Part shown: positions 8,934 through 16,775 of the stretch, piece by piece
Numbering within the stretch: the stretch's first letter is position 1
Layout of the letters: the number at the start of each line of letters is the position of its first letter
Position numbers and translations under genes: made by a program
NCBI RefSeq assembly: GCF_001424565.1
Contig: NZ_LMOL01000005.1
Location: 393,819 to 457,818 of the forward strand
Direction of reading: 5' to 3'
From: Arthrobacter sp. Leaf141
GTDB lineage: Bacteria; Actinomycetota; Actinomycetes; Actinomycetales; Micrococcaceae
Length of the DNA stretch: 64,000 nucleotides
Notes under the pieces: model-generated
The model's database searches: none
What the model was told of the DNA's origin: nothing
Seen by the model: the letters and a program-made list of their open reading frames with translations, nothing else

Positions 8934-9611
8934 CAGTCCCAGATGACGGGCCAGCGCCAGCGCTCCTGTGTTGCTGACGTCCGCCCGCCACTGGATGGTC
9001 AGTCCCGCAGCCAGTGCCTCGTGCGCCGCGATGGAGGCCGCCACGGTACCCAGGCCGCGCCGCCGCCACTCCGGGTCCACCAGGACGCCCAGCTGCGCCA
9101 GCAGGCCTTCCCGCTCCGTGTAGGCACCGCAGGCCAGCGGCAGCCGCCGGCCAGCCACCTCGTGGATGATCGTGTAGCGGTTTTCAAGATCTGACAGGCC
9201 CACCTCGTTGACGTCGTCCGGCGGGCACCTGCTTTCCAGCTCGATCGCCTCGGGGCTGCCGTGCGAGACGGTCATTTCCCCGGCCACCTGCTTCAGCGGC
9301 AGGTCGTCGGCGAAGAACAGCGCGGCGGCCCCGAGCCCGTGCCCGCCGTGGGACCGGGTCAGGGTCAACAGTGTCACATGCTGGGCCAGGTCGGCGTCCG
9401 GGACGGCGGCGGCGGCGTCGATCAGCCACTGCGGACCCACCAGGGCGGAACTGCCGAACAGCCGGACGAACTCCACGGTCCGGGCCGATTCGTCGGCCCG
9501 GACCACACGGTCCCCGGTTGCCAGGGCGTCGCCGAAGGCGTGGTCGTCAAGGCCCAGCCGGCGGGCCCAGGCGAGCTGGATGATGGCGGCGGAACCGGCG
9601 TCGAGAGTCAT
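8895..9611 (-). CDS. GNAT family N-acetyltransferase
   Basis: A 238-residue cytoplasmic acetyltransferase with one clear C-terminal GNAT domain. Motif A reads LVDPEWRRRGLGTVAASIAAHEAL (about 186-209), an intact R-R-x-G-x-G acetyl-CoA loop, and WRADVSNTGALALARHLGLS closes the fold. The N-terminal 150 residues resemble a degenerate second GNAT half. The target is unknown. It lies 27 bases after phosphofructokinase on the minus strand and may be read through from it. Its 3' end lies inside the MFS gene end on the other strand. Confidence 0.87.
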   Translation of the reverse strand: MTLDAGSAAIIQLAWARRLGLDDHAFGDALATGDRVVRADESARTVEFVRLFGSSALVGPQWLIDAAAAVPDADLAQHVTLLTLTRSHGGHGLGAAALFFADDLPLKQVAGEMTVSHGSPEAIELESRCPPDDVNEVGLSDLENRYTIIHEVAGRRLPLACGAYTEREGLLAQLGVLVDPEWRRRGLGTVAASIAAHEALAAGLTIQWRADVSNTGALALARHLGLSAGGIQTSVHLG

Positions 9612-9638
9612 GGTCCCAGCCTAGGGCGGCGCGCGGGC

Positions 9639-10664
9639 TCAGCCGAACAGGACCGCTGCCTCGTCGTAGCGCTTCTGCGGGACGGTCTTGAGCTGCCCCA
9701 GCGCCTCTTCGAAGCCCACGTGCTCGATGTCCGTGCCCTTGAGTGCCACCATGGTGCCCCAGTAGCCCTCCACCACGGAGTCGATCGCGGCCATACCCAG
9801 CCGGGTGGCGAGGACCCGGTCGAACGCGGACGGTACGCCGCCGCGCTGGATGTGGCCCAGGATGGTGGCGCGGGTCTCGATGCCGGTCCGGGCCTCCAGC
9901 TCGGGGGCCAGCTGGTCGGCGATGCCGCCAAGGCGGGGCCGGCCGAAGGTGTCCAGGCCGCGCTCCGAGTGCGGGGACTCCATGTGGTCCGGCACGAAGC
10001 CTTCAGCCACCACCACCAAGGGTGCGCGGCCACGGGCGTGGGCCTCCTGGACCCATTCGGTGATCTGCTCGATGCTGGTTTTCTGCTCCGGGATGAGGAT
10101 GGCGTGCGCGCCGGCGGCCATGCCGGCGTGCAGCGCGATCCAGCCCACGTGCCGGCCCATGACTTCGGCGATCATGCAACGGTGGTGGGATTCGCCGGTG
10201 GTGCGGAGCCTGTCGATGGCTTCGGTGGCGATCTGCACGGCGGTGTCGAACCCGAAGGTGTAGTCGGTGGCGTCGAGGTCGTTGTCCACGGTCTTGGGGA
10301 CGCCGACGATCTTGAGCCCGGCGTCCGTCAGGCGCTTGGCTGCCGCGAGGGTGCCCTCACCGCCGATCGCGATGATGGCGTCGATGCCCAGCCGGTCCAT
10401 GTGGGCTTTGATGACCTCGGGGCCGCCGCCGTTTTCGAACGGGTTGGTGCGGGAGGTGCCCAGGATGGTGCCGCCCTGCTTGGCGATGCCACGGACCATG
10501 GTGCGGGGGATGTCGATGATGTCACCCTCCACCACACCGCGCCAGCCGTCGAGGAATCCGACGAATTCGTGGCCGTGGATGGCGATGCCCTTAAGGACGG
10601 CGCCGCGGATGACAGCATTCAGCCCGGGGCAGTCGCCACCGCTGGTGAGGATTCCTATTTTCAT
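9639..10664 (-). CDS. pfkA: 6-phosphofructokinase
   Basis: Phosphorylates fructose 6-phosphate in glycolysis. The 341-residue protein starts MKIGILTSGGDCPGLNAVIRG, the nucleotide/phosphate loop, at the ATG at 10664. The donor-specificity segment reads GGEGT, with Gly at the position where PPi-dependent enzymes have Asp, so ATP is the likely donor. The catalytic segment is PKTVDNDLDATDY with the general-base Asp. The Lys before TVDND is the residue usual in PPi enzymes, and this Gly plus Lys combination is known in actinobacterial ATP enzymes. A longer start at 10817 is unsupported. The promoter is described at 10725. Confidence 0.94.
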   Translation of the reverse strand: MKIGILTSGGDCPGLNAVIRGAVLKGIAIHGHEFVGFLDGWRGVVEGDIIDIPRTMVRGIAKQGGTILGTSRTNPFENGGGPEVIKAHMDRLGIDAIIAIGGEGTLAAAKRLTDAGLKIVGVPKTVDNDLDATDYTFGFDTAVQIATEAIDRLRTTGESHHRCMIAEVMGRHVGWIALHAGMAAGAHAILIPEQKTSIEQITEWVQEAHARGRAPLVVVAEGFVPDHMESPHSERGLDTFGRPRLGGIADQLAPELEARTGIETRATILGHIQRGGVPSAFDRVLATRLGMAAIDSVVEGYWGTMVALKGTDIEHVGFEEALGQLKTVPQKRYDEAAVLFG

Positions 10665-10725
10665 GTTTCGGCTCAAATCCTGGAGAGAGGGTTTACAGGC
10701 AGAGCGCCACGCTGAGCTCACATAG

Positions 10726-10757
10726 ATTGTAGTGGGCTGTGTGGGGTACGACACAAA
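10726..10757 (-). promoter_or_regulatory. predicted promoter of pfkA
   Basis: Reading the minus strand, TTGTGT is followed after 19 bases by TACAAT (10731-10726), a near-consensus -10 hexamer, about 60 bases before the phosphofructokinase ATG. The spacer is slightly long. Confidence 0.45.
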
Positions 10758-10761
10758 CCGG

Positions 10762-11394
10762 TCACAATAGGCCCCGCTCCAGGGCGACCACCACGGCACG
10801 GGTCCGGTCGTCCACATCGAGCTTGTTGAAGACGCGCAGGAGGTGCGTTTTGACGGTCGCTTCCGCGATATGGAGCCGGGCGGCGACGTCCGGGTTGCTC
10901 AGTCCCTGCGAGACGCAGCGGAGCACTTCCACCTCGCGGGCGGTCAGTTGCGGCCTCCCGGGTTCCCGCAGGCGGGACACCAGGCGTGCCGCCACCGGCG
11001 GGGCGAGGACCGTCTCTCCGCGGGCTGCGGCAAACACCGCGTCGATGATGACGCCGCCGGGGGAGTCCTTCAGGAGGTAGCCCACCGCCCCGGACTCCAC
11101 GGCACGCACTATGTCCGCGTCGCCGTCGTACGTGGTCAGGATCAGGACCTTGGTCAGCGGATGCCGGTCGCGGATCAGTGCCGTGGCCCCGGCCCCGTCC
11201 AGGACGGGCATCCGCAGGTCCATCAGCACCACGTCCGGGGCGTGGGTGGCCACGGCTGCCACCGCTTCCTGCCCGTCGGCGGCCTCGGCCAGCACCTCGA
11301 TGCCCGCTGCGGTCCCCAGGAGTGCCGCGAGGCCGCCTCGGACCACCGGGTGGTCGTCCGCCAGGACCACGCGGACGGTTGCCGTTGGACTCAT
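10762..11394 (-). CDS. NarL/LuxR-family response regulator
   Basis: A 210-residue DNA-binding regulator. The receiver domain shows ADDHPVVRGGL at the N-terminus, phospho-acceptor D59 in DVVLMDLRMP, and the switch Thr and Lys in LILTTYDGD and GYLLKDSPGG. The LuxR helix-turn-helix is LTAREVEVLRCVSQGLSNPDVAARL with ATVKTHLLRVFNKL. Its ATG overlaps the stop of the upstream kinase gene by four bases, so the two form one translationally coupled two-component system. It is last in the ABC-2 exporter operon and probably controls that operon, perhaps through the inverted repeat at 14473-14496. Confidence 0.93.
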   Translation of the reverse strand: MSPTATVRVVLADDHPVVRGGLAALLGTAAGIEVLAEAADGQEAVAAVATHAPDVVLMDLRMPVLDGAGATALIRDRHPLTKVLILTTYDGDADIVRAVESGAVGYLLKDSPGGVIIDAVFAAARGETVLAPPVAARLVSRLREPGRPQLTAREVEVLRCVSQGLSNPDVAARLHIAEATVKTHLLRVFNKLDVDDRTRAVVVALERGLL

Positions 11395-12659
11395 AGTGAT
11401 GCCTCCTTGCCGGCATCCACTGCGATGGTATCCACTGCAGGCGCGGCGACGGGCACCACCGCTGTCAGGATGGTTCCGCCGGCGTCGGAGGCCAGCTCCA
11501 GCCGGCCGTTGATCTCGGCCAGCCGGGCGGCCATGGAGGTCAGGCCGAACCCCGTGTGGGGGCCCTGCGGGTCGAAACCATGACCGTCGTCGCTGACCAC
11601 CAGCCGCAGCCCGGCGCCGCCGGCCGGGCCGGTCACGCGGACGGCCAGGCGCGCCTGCGACGCGCCGGAGTGGCGCCTGACGTTGTTCAATGCCTCTTGC
11701 GCCGTCCGCAGCAGCGCTACCTGCTCCGAGGAGGTCAGCGGCGGCAGCACGGCGGGAATGTCCACCTCCAGCCGGATCCCGTCCAGGTGGAGGGTGTGGG
11801 GAAGCCGGGCCAAAGCAGCCAGCAGGTCCCCGCCCGTGACATCCGTGGGCACCCCGGACGCCACCAGGGACCGGGCCTCGGCGAGGTTTTCCCGGGCCGT
11901 CCGGGCGATGGCCGCCAGTGTTCCCGCCAGCGCGGGGGCGCCTGCCTGGTCCTGCCGGCGAAGCTGCGCCTGGCCGGCTTCGGACAGCATGGCAATCGAG
12001 GTGAAGCCCTGGGCCAGGGTGTCGTGGATTTCCCGGGCCATCCGTTCGCGTTCGGCCAGGGCGCCCTGGGCCTGCTGGGCGGCGTTGAGGTCGCTCCTAG
12101 TGGCCTCGAGCTCGGCCAGGAGTTCGGCCCGCTGCTCACTTTGTTCGATCACGCGGGAGATCCACAGCCCGATCATGCAGCTTGCCACCAGCGAGAGCAC
12201 CAGCTGCGCGGAAATTTCATAAACCACCGTGCCGCCGACGCCCCACCTGCTGAACTGGCCCGCGGCAACCCCCACGCACAGGACCACCGTGGCCGCGATG
12301 CCCTGGCGCTGGGAGGCGGTGAACATCCACACCTGGGGGAAGGCCACAAACAGCAGGGCGCCTGCTCCGTTGTGCACAAACGACAGGAACACCACCACCA
12401 GCACCAAGACCACCACGTAGATGCCGGACCTGCCGGTGCGAAGGTCAACCGGCCTGGTCAGGAACGGGTACGCCGCGGCCAGCACCACCATGGCCCCCAC
12501 CATCCACGGCGTGCCGGGGGTGACGGGCTGGCCGAAGACGGCCAGGTACATCAGGCTTGCCAGCGCCGCATAGAACCCGAGATGCCACCAGAGCATCGAG
12601 GTGCTCCACACGGAGCGGGCAGGCAGCAGCCGCTCGGTCCGGCCGCCGTAGTTGTTCAT
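11391..12659 (-). CDS. sensor histidine kinase (HisKA_3 type)
   Basis: A 422-residue membrane kinase. Five to six membrane segments occupy residues 22-170 with almost no extracytoplasmic domain, so it may sense within the membrane or through the linked transporter. A coiled coil (about 172-205) leads to the dimerisation motif AREIHDTLAQGFTSI with phospho-accepting H212. The HATPase_c domain has VSDDGHGFDP and GFGLTSMAARLAEINGRL. It lies 16 bases after the permease gene and overlaps the regulator gene. Architecture resembles DesK/LiaS kinases. The signal is unknown. Confidence 0.92.
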   Translation of the reverse strand: MNNYGGRTERLLPARSVWSTSMLWWHLGFYAALASLMYLAVFGQPVTPGTPWMVGAMVVLAAAYPFLTRPVDLRTGRSGIYVVVLVLVVVFLSFVHNGAGALLFVAFPQVWMFTASQRQGIAATVVLCVGVAAGQFSRWGVGGTVVYEISAQLVLSLVASCMIGLWISRVIEQSEQRAELLAELEATRSDLNAAQQAQGALAERERMAREIHDTLAQGFTSIAMLSEAGQAQLRRQDQAGAPALAGTLAAIARTARENLAEARSLVASGVPTDVTGGDLLAALARLPHTLHLDGIRLEVDIPAVLPPLTSSEQVALLRTAQEALNNVRRHSGASQARLAVRVTGPAGGAGLRLVVSDDGHGFDPQGPHTGFGLTSMAARLAEINGRLELASDAGGTILTAVVPVAAPAVDTIAVDAGKEASL

Positions 12660-12675
12660 TGATGCACCCTACCGG

Positions 12676-13521
12676 TCATTTCTGTGGCGGCCACTTGAAG
12701 GCGAGCCGGGCCAGGACGGCTCCGGCCACCACCCACACAGCCAGGACCACAAAGGCTGTGCCCACACCGTAGCTGCCGCCCGGTTCCGCCGCCGCGAACT
12801 GCGGGGGAAGGAAAACGGACCGGAAGGCGCCGGCGGTCCACCGCAGCGGGAAGAAGTTCGTCACCGACTGGAGCCAGTCCGGCAGTTGGGAGAACGGGAA
12901 GTAGACCCCGGAGGTGAAGGAGAGCAGCAGTACCGGCAGGACAGCCAGGGTGGAGGCGCTCTGCGCCGACTTGGGCAGGGCGGTAAAGGCGATGGCCACC
13001 GTGGCCCACGCAGCGGTGGACAGCACCATCAGCCCGGCCACCAGGGCCCACTGTCCGGGTTCGTCCGGCATGGGGACGTTGAAGAGGAAGCGGGCTGCCA
13101 GCAGCAGCAGCGCTGTCTGGGCCACGATGAGGTACAGCGTCTGCCCGGTCTTGCCCAGGAAGTAGGACGCGGCGGGAAGCGGGGTGCCGGCCAGGCGTTT
13201 GACGGTGCCGTTGAAGCGTTCCGTGGCCACGTAGCTGCTCAGGTTCTGGAAGCCGCTGAGGATGGTGCTCAGGGCCAGCATGCCGGGCAGGTAGTAGTGG
13301 GCGGGGGTGATGCCGCCCTGCCCGGAGGGGTCGGCGCCGAACACCGGCTCATCACCAAAAACCGTGCCGAACAGCGACAGCATCAGGATGGGGAAAAAGA
13401 GCACCAGGACCAGTGAGAGCACATCCCGGTTAAATAGCTTGATCTCCAGTGCGGCGCGGTGGAGCCCCAGCCGGAGGACCGAGGGTTTCCATGGTGTGGC
13501 GGGGGAACTGAGGGCAGTCAT
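12676..13521 (-). CDS. ABC-2 type transporter permease
   Basis: A 281-residue integral membrane protein with six membrane segments in the ABC-2 pattern: cytoplasmic start, SLVLVLFFPILMLSLFGTVF, a large extracytoplasmic loop rich in Pro/Gly, then helices around YYLPGMLALSTILSGFQNL and LVAGLMVLSTAAWATVAIAF. The start codon overlaps the stop of the ATPase gene by four bases, which shows they form one exporter. The substrate could be a drug, lipid or peptide; nothing here decides. The next gene is the sensor kinase, a pairing common in self-regulated exporters. Confidence 0.9.
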   Translation of the reverse strand: MTALSSPATPWKPSVLRLGLHRAALEIKLFNRDVLSLVLVLFFPILMLSLFGTVFGDEPVFGADPSGQGGITPAHYYLPGMLALSTILSGFQNLSSYVATERFNGTVKRLAGTPLPAASYFLGKTGQTLYLIVAQTALLLLAARFLFNVPMPDEPGQWALVAGLMVLSTAAWATVAIAFTALPKSAQSASTLAVLPVLLLSFTSGVYFPFSQLPDWLQSVTNFFPLRWTAGAFRSVFLPPQFAAAEPGGSYGVGTAFVVLAVWVVAGAVLARLAFKWPPQK

Positions 13522-14429
13522 GGCCGTGCTCCTGTCAGTGCCGGCTCCTGCCGGTTGGAATCGATGAGCTGCAGGTAGATGTCCTCGAGGCTGGGGCGCA
13601 CCACAGCGAGGTCCAGCGGTTCCCGCCGGCCGCCGTCGGAAATGTCCCGGATCAGCGCCGCAGGACTTGCTGTCGTTTCCTCGTGGTGTCCCGCGGCGTC
13701 ACGCCAGCGGACGCGGGGGATCCGGAGCTCCGGACCGCCGATATCGGCGGGGGTGCCCTCGGCGATGAGCCTGCCCTGGTTGATGACCCCGATGCGGTCG
13801 GCGAGTTGCTCGGCCTCGTCCAGGTAGTGCGTGGTGAGCACAATGGTGGTGCCGCCCTCGCCCAGGGACCGGATGAGCTCCCAGAACTGGCGCCGGGCGG
13901 CCGGGTCGAATCCGGTGGTGGGCTCGTCGAGGAACAGTACTTCAGGGTTCCCGATGATGCCCAGGGCCACATCCAGGCGGCGGCGCTGGCCACCTGAAAG
14001 GGTGGAGATGCGAACGGATTCCTTGCCGTCGAGCCCTACTGCTGCTATCACCTCAGCCACCGGCCGTGGCGCGGGAAAGCACCGGGCCAGCGAGCCCAGC
14101 GCTTCGGAGACCCGGAGCTCACCGGAATCGGTGGCTTCCTGCAGGACAATCCCGATCCGGGCCCGGAAGGCCGGCGCCGCCTTCCAGGGCGGGGTGCCCA
14201 GGACGCGGATGTCGCCGCTGTCGGCGCGGCGGTGGCCTTCGAGGATCTCGATGGTGGTGGACTTCCCGGCGCCGTTGGGGCCCAGCAGGGCGTAGGTTTC
14301 GCCGGCGCCGATGGCGAGGTCCAGGCCATCAACGGCCGCCAGCGTGCCGCCCTTGGGGAGCCGGTAGGTTTTTCGGAGGTCCCGGACGGTGATGGCGTCA
14401 GCGGCGGATCCGGGTGCTGGTGTTCTCAT
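13518..14429 (-). CDS. ABC transporter ATP-binding protein
   Basis: A 303-residue nucleotide-binding subunit of an ABC-2 exporter. Walker A GPNGAGKST, signature LSGGQRRRLDVAL, Walker B VLFLDEPTTGFDP and the switch histidine in VLTTHYLDEAEQLADR are all intact. The C-terminal extension (about residues 235-303) is typical of DrrA-like subunits. ATG at 14429 was taken because the family starts near ITVRDLRKTYRLPKG; a start at 14492 would add 21 residues. It heads the minus-strand operon ATPase-permease-kinase-regulator. A perfect inverted repeat lies about 44-67 bases upstream of the start. Confidence 0.93.
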   Translation of the reverse strand: MRTPAPGSAADAITVRDLRKTYRLPKGGTLAAVDGLDLAIGAGETYALLGPNGAGKSTTIEILEGHRRADSGDIRVLGTPPWKAAPAFRARIGIVLQEATDSGELRVSEALGSLARCFPAPRPVAEVIAAVGLDGKESVRISTLSGGQRRRLDVALGIIGNPEVLFLDEPTTGFDPAARRQFWELIRSLGEGGTTIVLTTHYLDEAEQLADRIGVINQGRLIAEGTPADIGGPELRIPRVRWRDAAGHHEETTASPAALIRDISDGGRREPLDLAVVRPSLEDIYLQLIDSNRQEPALTGARP

Positions 14430-14472
14430 GCTTCCAGCGTGGCACCGGACGGGGGCCCACCACCACGTCCGG

Positions 14473-14496
14473 CCGGTTGAACTTCCCGTCAACCGG
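14473..14496. promoter_or_regulatory. inverted-repeat operator candidate before the ABC operon
   Basis: CCGGTTGA, eight bases, TCAACCGG: a perfect dyad. On the minus strand its right half contains TTGACG, which may be a -35 element, so a regulator bound here would overlap the promoter. The LuxR-family regulator at 10762 is the natural candidate, by inference only. Confidence 0.5.
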
Positions 14497-14497
14497 T

Positions 14498-14531
14498 CGA
14501 TGGACCCCCGCCGAACGGCGGAGGTCCATCG
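14498..14531 (-). terminator. hairpin after the PspC operon, likely terminator without U tract
   Basis: A 16-base stem with a single C/A mismatch and a two-base loop (14514-14515), placed 26 bases after the stop of the small PspC gene on the minus strand. No T run follows, so Rho-dependent or structural termination is more likely than classical intrinsic termination. Confidence 0.5.
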
Positions 14532-14556
14532 GATGCTGCAGAAAAAATGCGGGAAC

Positions 14557-14814
14557 TCAGTACCGGTTTCCGGCCCTGCGGATCAGAAAGCCCTGCAGGG
14601 CGATGGAGTTGTTCTGGTCCGGCAGGACGGCCCACGCCAACAGGTAAAGGACCACGGCGGGGCCGGGGAGGAGGCAGAAGATGAGGAATCCGATGCGGAC
14701 GTAGGCCACGTCCACGTTCAGTTTCGCTGCGATGCCGCCCAGGACCCCGCCGAGCCAGCGTTGTGGTCCGCGCCGAAGGCCTGTGCTTTTGACGATGCTG
14801 AAGAACTTTTCCAT
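14557..14814 (-). CDS. small PspC-domain membrane protein
   Basis: An 85-residue protein that is essentially one PspC domain: a short amphipathic start, RRGPQRWLGGVLGGIAAKLNVD, then VAYVRIGFLIFCLLPGPAVVLYLLAWAVLPDQ with a hydrophobic hairpin ending in the characteristic AWxxxP. PspC proteins take part in envelope stress responses at the inner membrane. It is last of three minus-strand genes (16651 to 14557), separated by three bases from the gene before it. Together with the divergent PspC-kinase it makes three PspC domains in this cluster. Confidence 0.92.
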   Translation of the reverse strand: MEKFFSIVKSTGLRRGPQRWLGGVLGGIAAKLNVDVAYVRIGFLIFCLLPGPAVVLYLLAWAVLPDQNNSIALQGFLIRRAGNRY

Positions 14815-14817
14815 GGC

Positions 14818-15117
14818 TCAAGACTTCCCTGTTGCGGGCCGGTTGTCACGTTTCCTGGCAGACAGGACGCCGCCCACCACCAGCGCCACCCCGGCGCCGA
14901 TCATCAGCCCGATCAGGACATAGGTGCCGTTCAGGTTCACCCAGCCCAGCTGGGCCACCGCGATCAAGGCTGCGAGGGCCAGGACGATCAGTCCCCAGAC
15001 CACGGTTCCCACCCTTGCCGGTGCCGGGCCCACGGGGCCCTGGTCCGCCGTCGTGGTGTTGCCTGCTGCTGCTGTGGTCCGGCCCTGGGGGTCCGGTGCC
15101 TGGTTGCTGGTGCTCAT
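14818..15117 (-). CDS. two-segment membrane protein in the PspC cluster
   Basis: A 99-residue protein with a polar, Pro/Ala/Thr-rich N-terminal 35 residues, two hydrophobic segments (VWGLIVLALAALIAVAQLGWV and VLIGLMIGAGVALVVGGVL) and a basic tail RKRDNRPATGKS. No named domain is recognised. It lies between two PspC genes, one base after the upstream stop and three bases before the next start, so it is very probably co-transcribed and acts in the same membrane complex. Function unknown. Confidence 0.8.
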   Translation of the reverse strand: MSTSNQAPDPQGRTTAAAGNTTTADQGPVGPAPARVGTVVWGLIVLALAALIAVAQLGWVNLNGTYVLIGLMIGAGVALVVGGVLSARKRDNRPATGKS

Positions 15118-15118
15118 G

Positions 15119-16651
15119 TCAGTTGCCTTCCTCGATGGTGACGTTGCTGAACGTGCCGTCGATCTCTACCACCAGGCTGCTGCCCGGCTTGTCGGTGTTG
15201 TAGCTGGTTTCCCGCGTGGTGGAGCCGCTGCGCTCGCCGGTGGAATCGCTGAGGTTGCCCATGGTCATGTCCGCTTCAATCCGGACCGGGACGTTCTCCG
15301 GGATCACCACGGTCACGTTGGAGGCGGTGATGTCCAGGGGGATCACGACGTCGGAACCAAGGGGGGCGCTGACGGCCAGGTCCGTAAGGTCAACAGTGCC
15401 GCGGCCGGCAGTGACGTCGAAGCCGTTGCGGGCGTCCTGCAGGGTGGTGGGGCTCCAGGACACTTCCGAGAAACGGACGCGGTCGCCGTTGCCCACCACG
15501 TTGGACACGCCGCCGGCGATCAGGGCCACCACGGCGAAGAGGCTGAGGATCCCTGCGGTCCTGCCGCGGGCGCCGCAGACCAGGATGCCCAGGCCCAGGA
15601 CAGCTGCCGCGCTGGCCCACACGATGGCGTTGGCGGCGCTGCCCAGGTCGATGATGTTGCCGGCGTCCAGGGCTTTCAGGCCGCCACCCACCAGCAGTGC
15701 CGTGCCGGCCGTGATGGCGATGGCGGGGGCACCGGGGCCGGCAGGCCGGGGTTTCTGCGGCCGGGCTGGGCCCTGGGGCGGGCGGCCGGTGCCGCCGTAG
15801 TTGCCGTAGCCGCCGTTGCCGTTGCCAGCGGTGCTGCCGCTGCTGCCGCCTGCGGTGCCGTAACCGGAAGTGGTTCCGCTGCCGGCCGTCCCGTAGGCGG
15901 GGAAGGCTGCCGACGCCGGGGCGCCGGGGGCGCCGGGCACCGGGCCGCTGCCGGCGGTACCCGTTGCTGCGTAGGGTGCCGCGTAGGCGGACGACTGGTA
16001 GCCGCTTGCGTACGGGCTGGCCGTGGGGCCGGCCTGCACGCGGGCTGGCCGGGAGCCCTTGTTGCGCTGGGCCAGGTAGTAGACCAGGTAGATGGCGCCG
16101 CCCACCCAGAACACGGTCCACAGGAAGCCGCCGAAGCCGTTGTGGCTCCAGCCCCAGAAGCCGCCGCCCAGCCCGGTCAAGCCAAGGATGGTGGCGATCA
16201 GCGAACCGGTCATACCGCTGGACCAGTGGCCGGCTCCGGCTTCCTGGACGTGGATGCGGCCGTCGGGTTCGGGCAGGAACGCCCAGGCCAGCCCGTAGGC
16301 CAGGACCCCGATGCCGGCAAAGAGGGTGAGGACGATAAAAACGCCGCGGATGATCAGCGGGTCGATGCCCAGTCGCTGGGCGATGCCGTCGCAGACGCCG
16401 CCAACCCAGCGGTTGCTGCCGCGCTGGATCCCGTGGCCGCGGATCCAGTCGAAGAAATCCGGGGCCGCACCCGTTGGGGTGGGGCCGGCTGCTGCCCCTG
16501 CGGGCCCGGACAGGGGCGGCGCGTCGGCGGCGGGTGTGTAGGCCGGCAGCGGCTCGGTGGGCCGGTGGCTGCCTGGCTGGGGGAGCGGCTCGGTGGGCTG
16601 GCTGCCGTCAGGGCGTTGCGGGTCGTCTGGGGTGGGGGTCTGCGAGTTCAT
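15119..16651 (-). CDS. PspC-domain protein with C-terminal adhesin-like beta domain
   Basis: A 510-residue membrane protein. Residues 1-70 are a disordered Pro/Gly/Thr-rich cytoplasmic tail. A PspC domain follows (about 75-130, GSNRWVGGVCDGIAQRLGID to AFLPEPDG), then two hydrophobic segments, a long Gly/Ser/Tyr/Ala-rich linker (about 200-305), two to three more membrane segments, and a C-terminal 120-residue beta-rich domain (GTVDLTDL, ITASNVTVVIPENVPVRIEAD, GNLSDS) resembling the repeat-strand domains in LiaF/DUF4097-type proteins. In the LiaFSR systems such a domain proteins restrain the kinase. It is divergent from the PspC-kinase gene. Confidence 0.85.
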   Translation of the reverse strand: MNSQTPTPDDPQRPDGSQPTEPLPQPGSHRPTEPLPAYTPAADAPPLSGPAGAAAGPTPTGAAPDFFDWIRGHGIQRGSNRWVGGVCDGIAQRLGIDPLIIRGVFIVLTLFAGIGVLAYGLAWAFLPEPDGRIHVQEAGAGHWSSGMTGSLIATILGLTGLGGGFWGWSHNGFGGFLWTVFWVGGAIYLVYYLAQRNKGSRPARVQAGPTASPYASGYQSSAYAAPYAATGTAGSGPVPGAPGAPASAAFPAYGTAGSGTTSGYGTAGGSSGSTAGNGNGGYGNYGGTGRPPQGPARPQKPRPAGPGAPAIAITAGTALLVGGGLKALDAGNIIDLGSAANAIVWASAAAVLGLGILVCGARGRTAGILSLFAVVALIAGGVSNVVGNGDRVRFSEVSWSPTTLQDARNGFDVTAGRGTVDLTDLAVSAPLGSDVVIPLDITASNVTVVIPENVPVRIEADMTMGNLSDSTGERSGSTTRETSYNTDKPGSSLVVEIDGTFSNVTIEEGN

Positions 16652-16775
16652 GCTTCAATCCTTCCGTTCGGGCCTCCGGCGCTCTACTGGGGGATACCCT
16701 GAACGGCCCCTGAGTGACCCCCGGTTCGCGCCCGGTTCCGGGCCGGGGAACCCTGATCCGTGCTTGGATTGACCC
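16652..16775. promoter_or_regulatory. divergent promoter region of the PspC cluster with GGTTC half-sites
   Basis: A 124-base divergent region. CCCGGTTC occurs twice, at 16720-16727 and 16731-16738, exactly 11 bases apart (one helical turn). GGTTCC (16734-16739) and GGAACC (16747-16752) form an inverted pair with a 7-base spacer. This arrangement would suit a dimeric regulator, probably the LuxR-type protein encoded at 18209. Confidence 0.45.
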
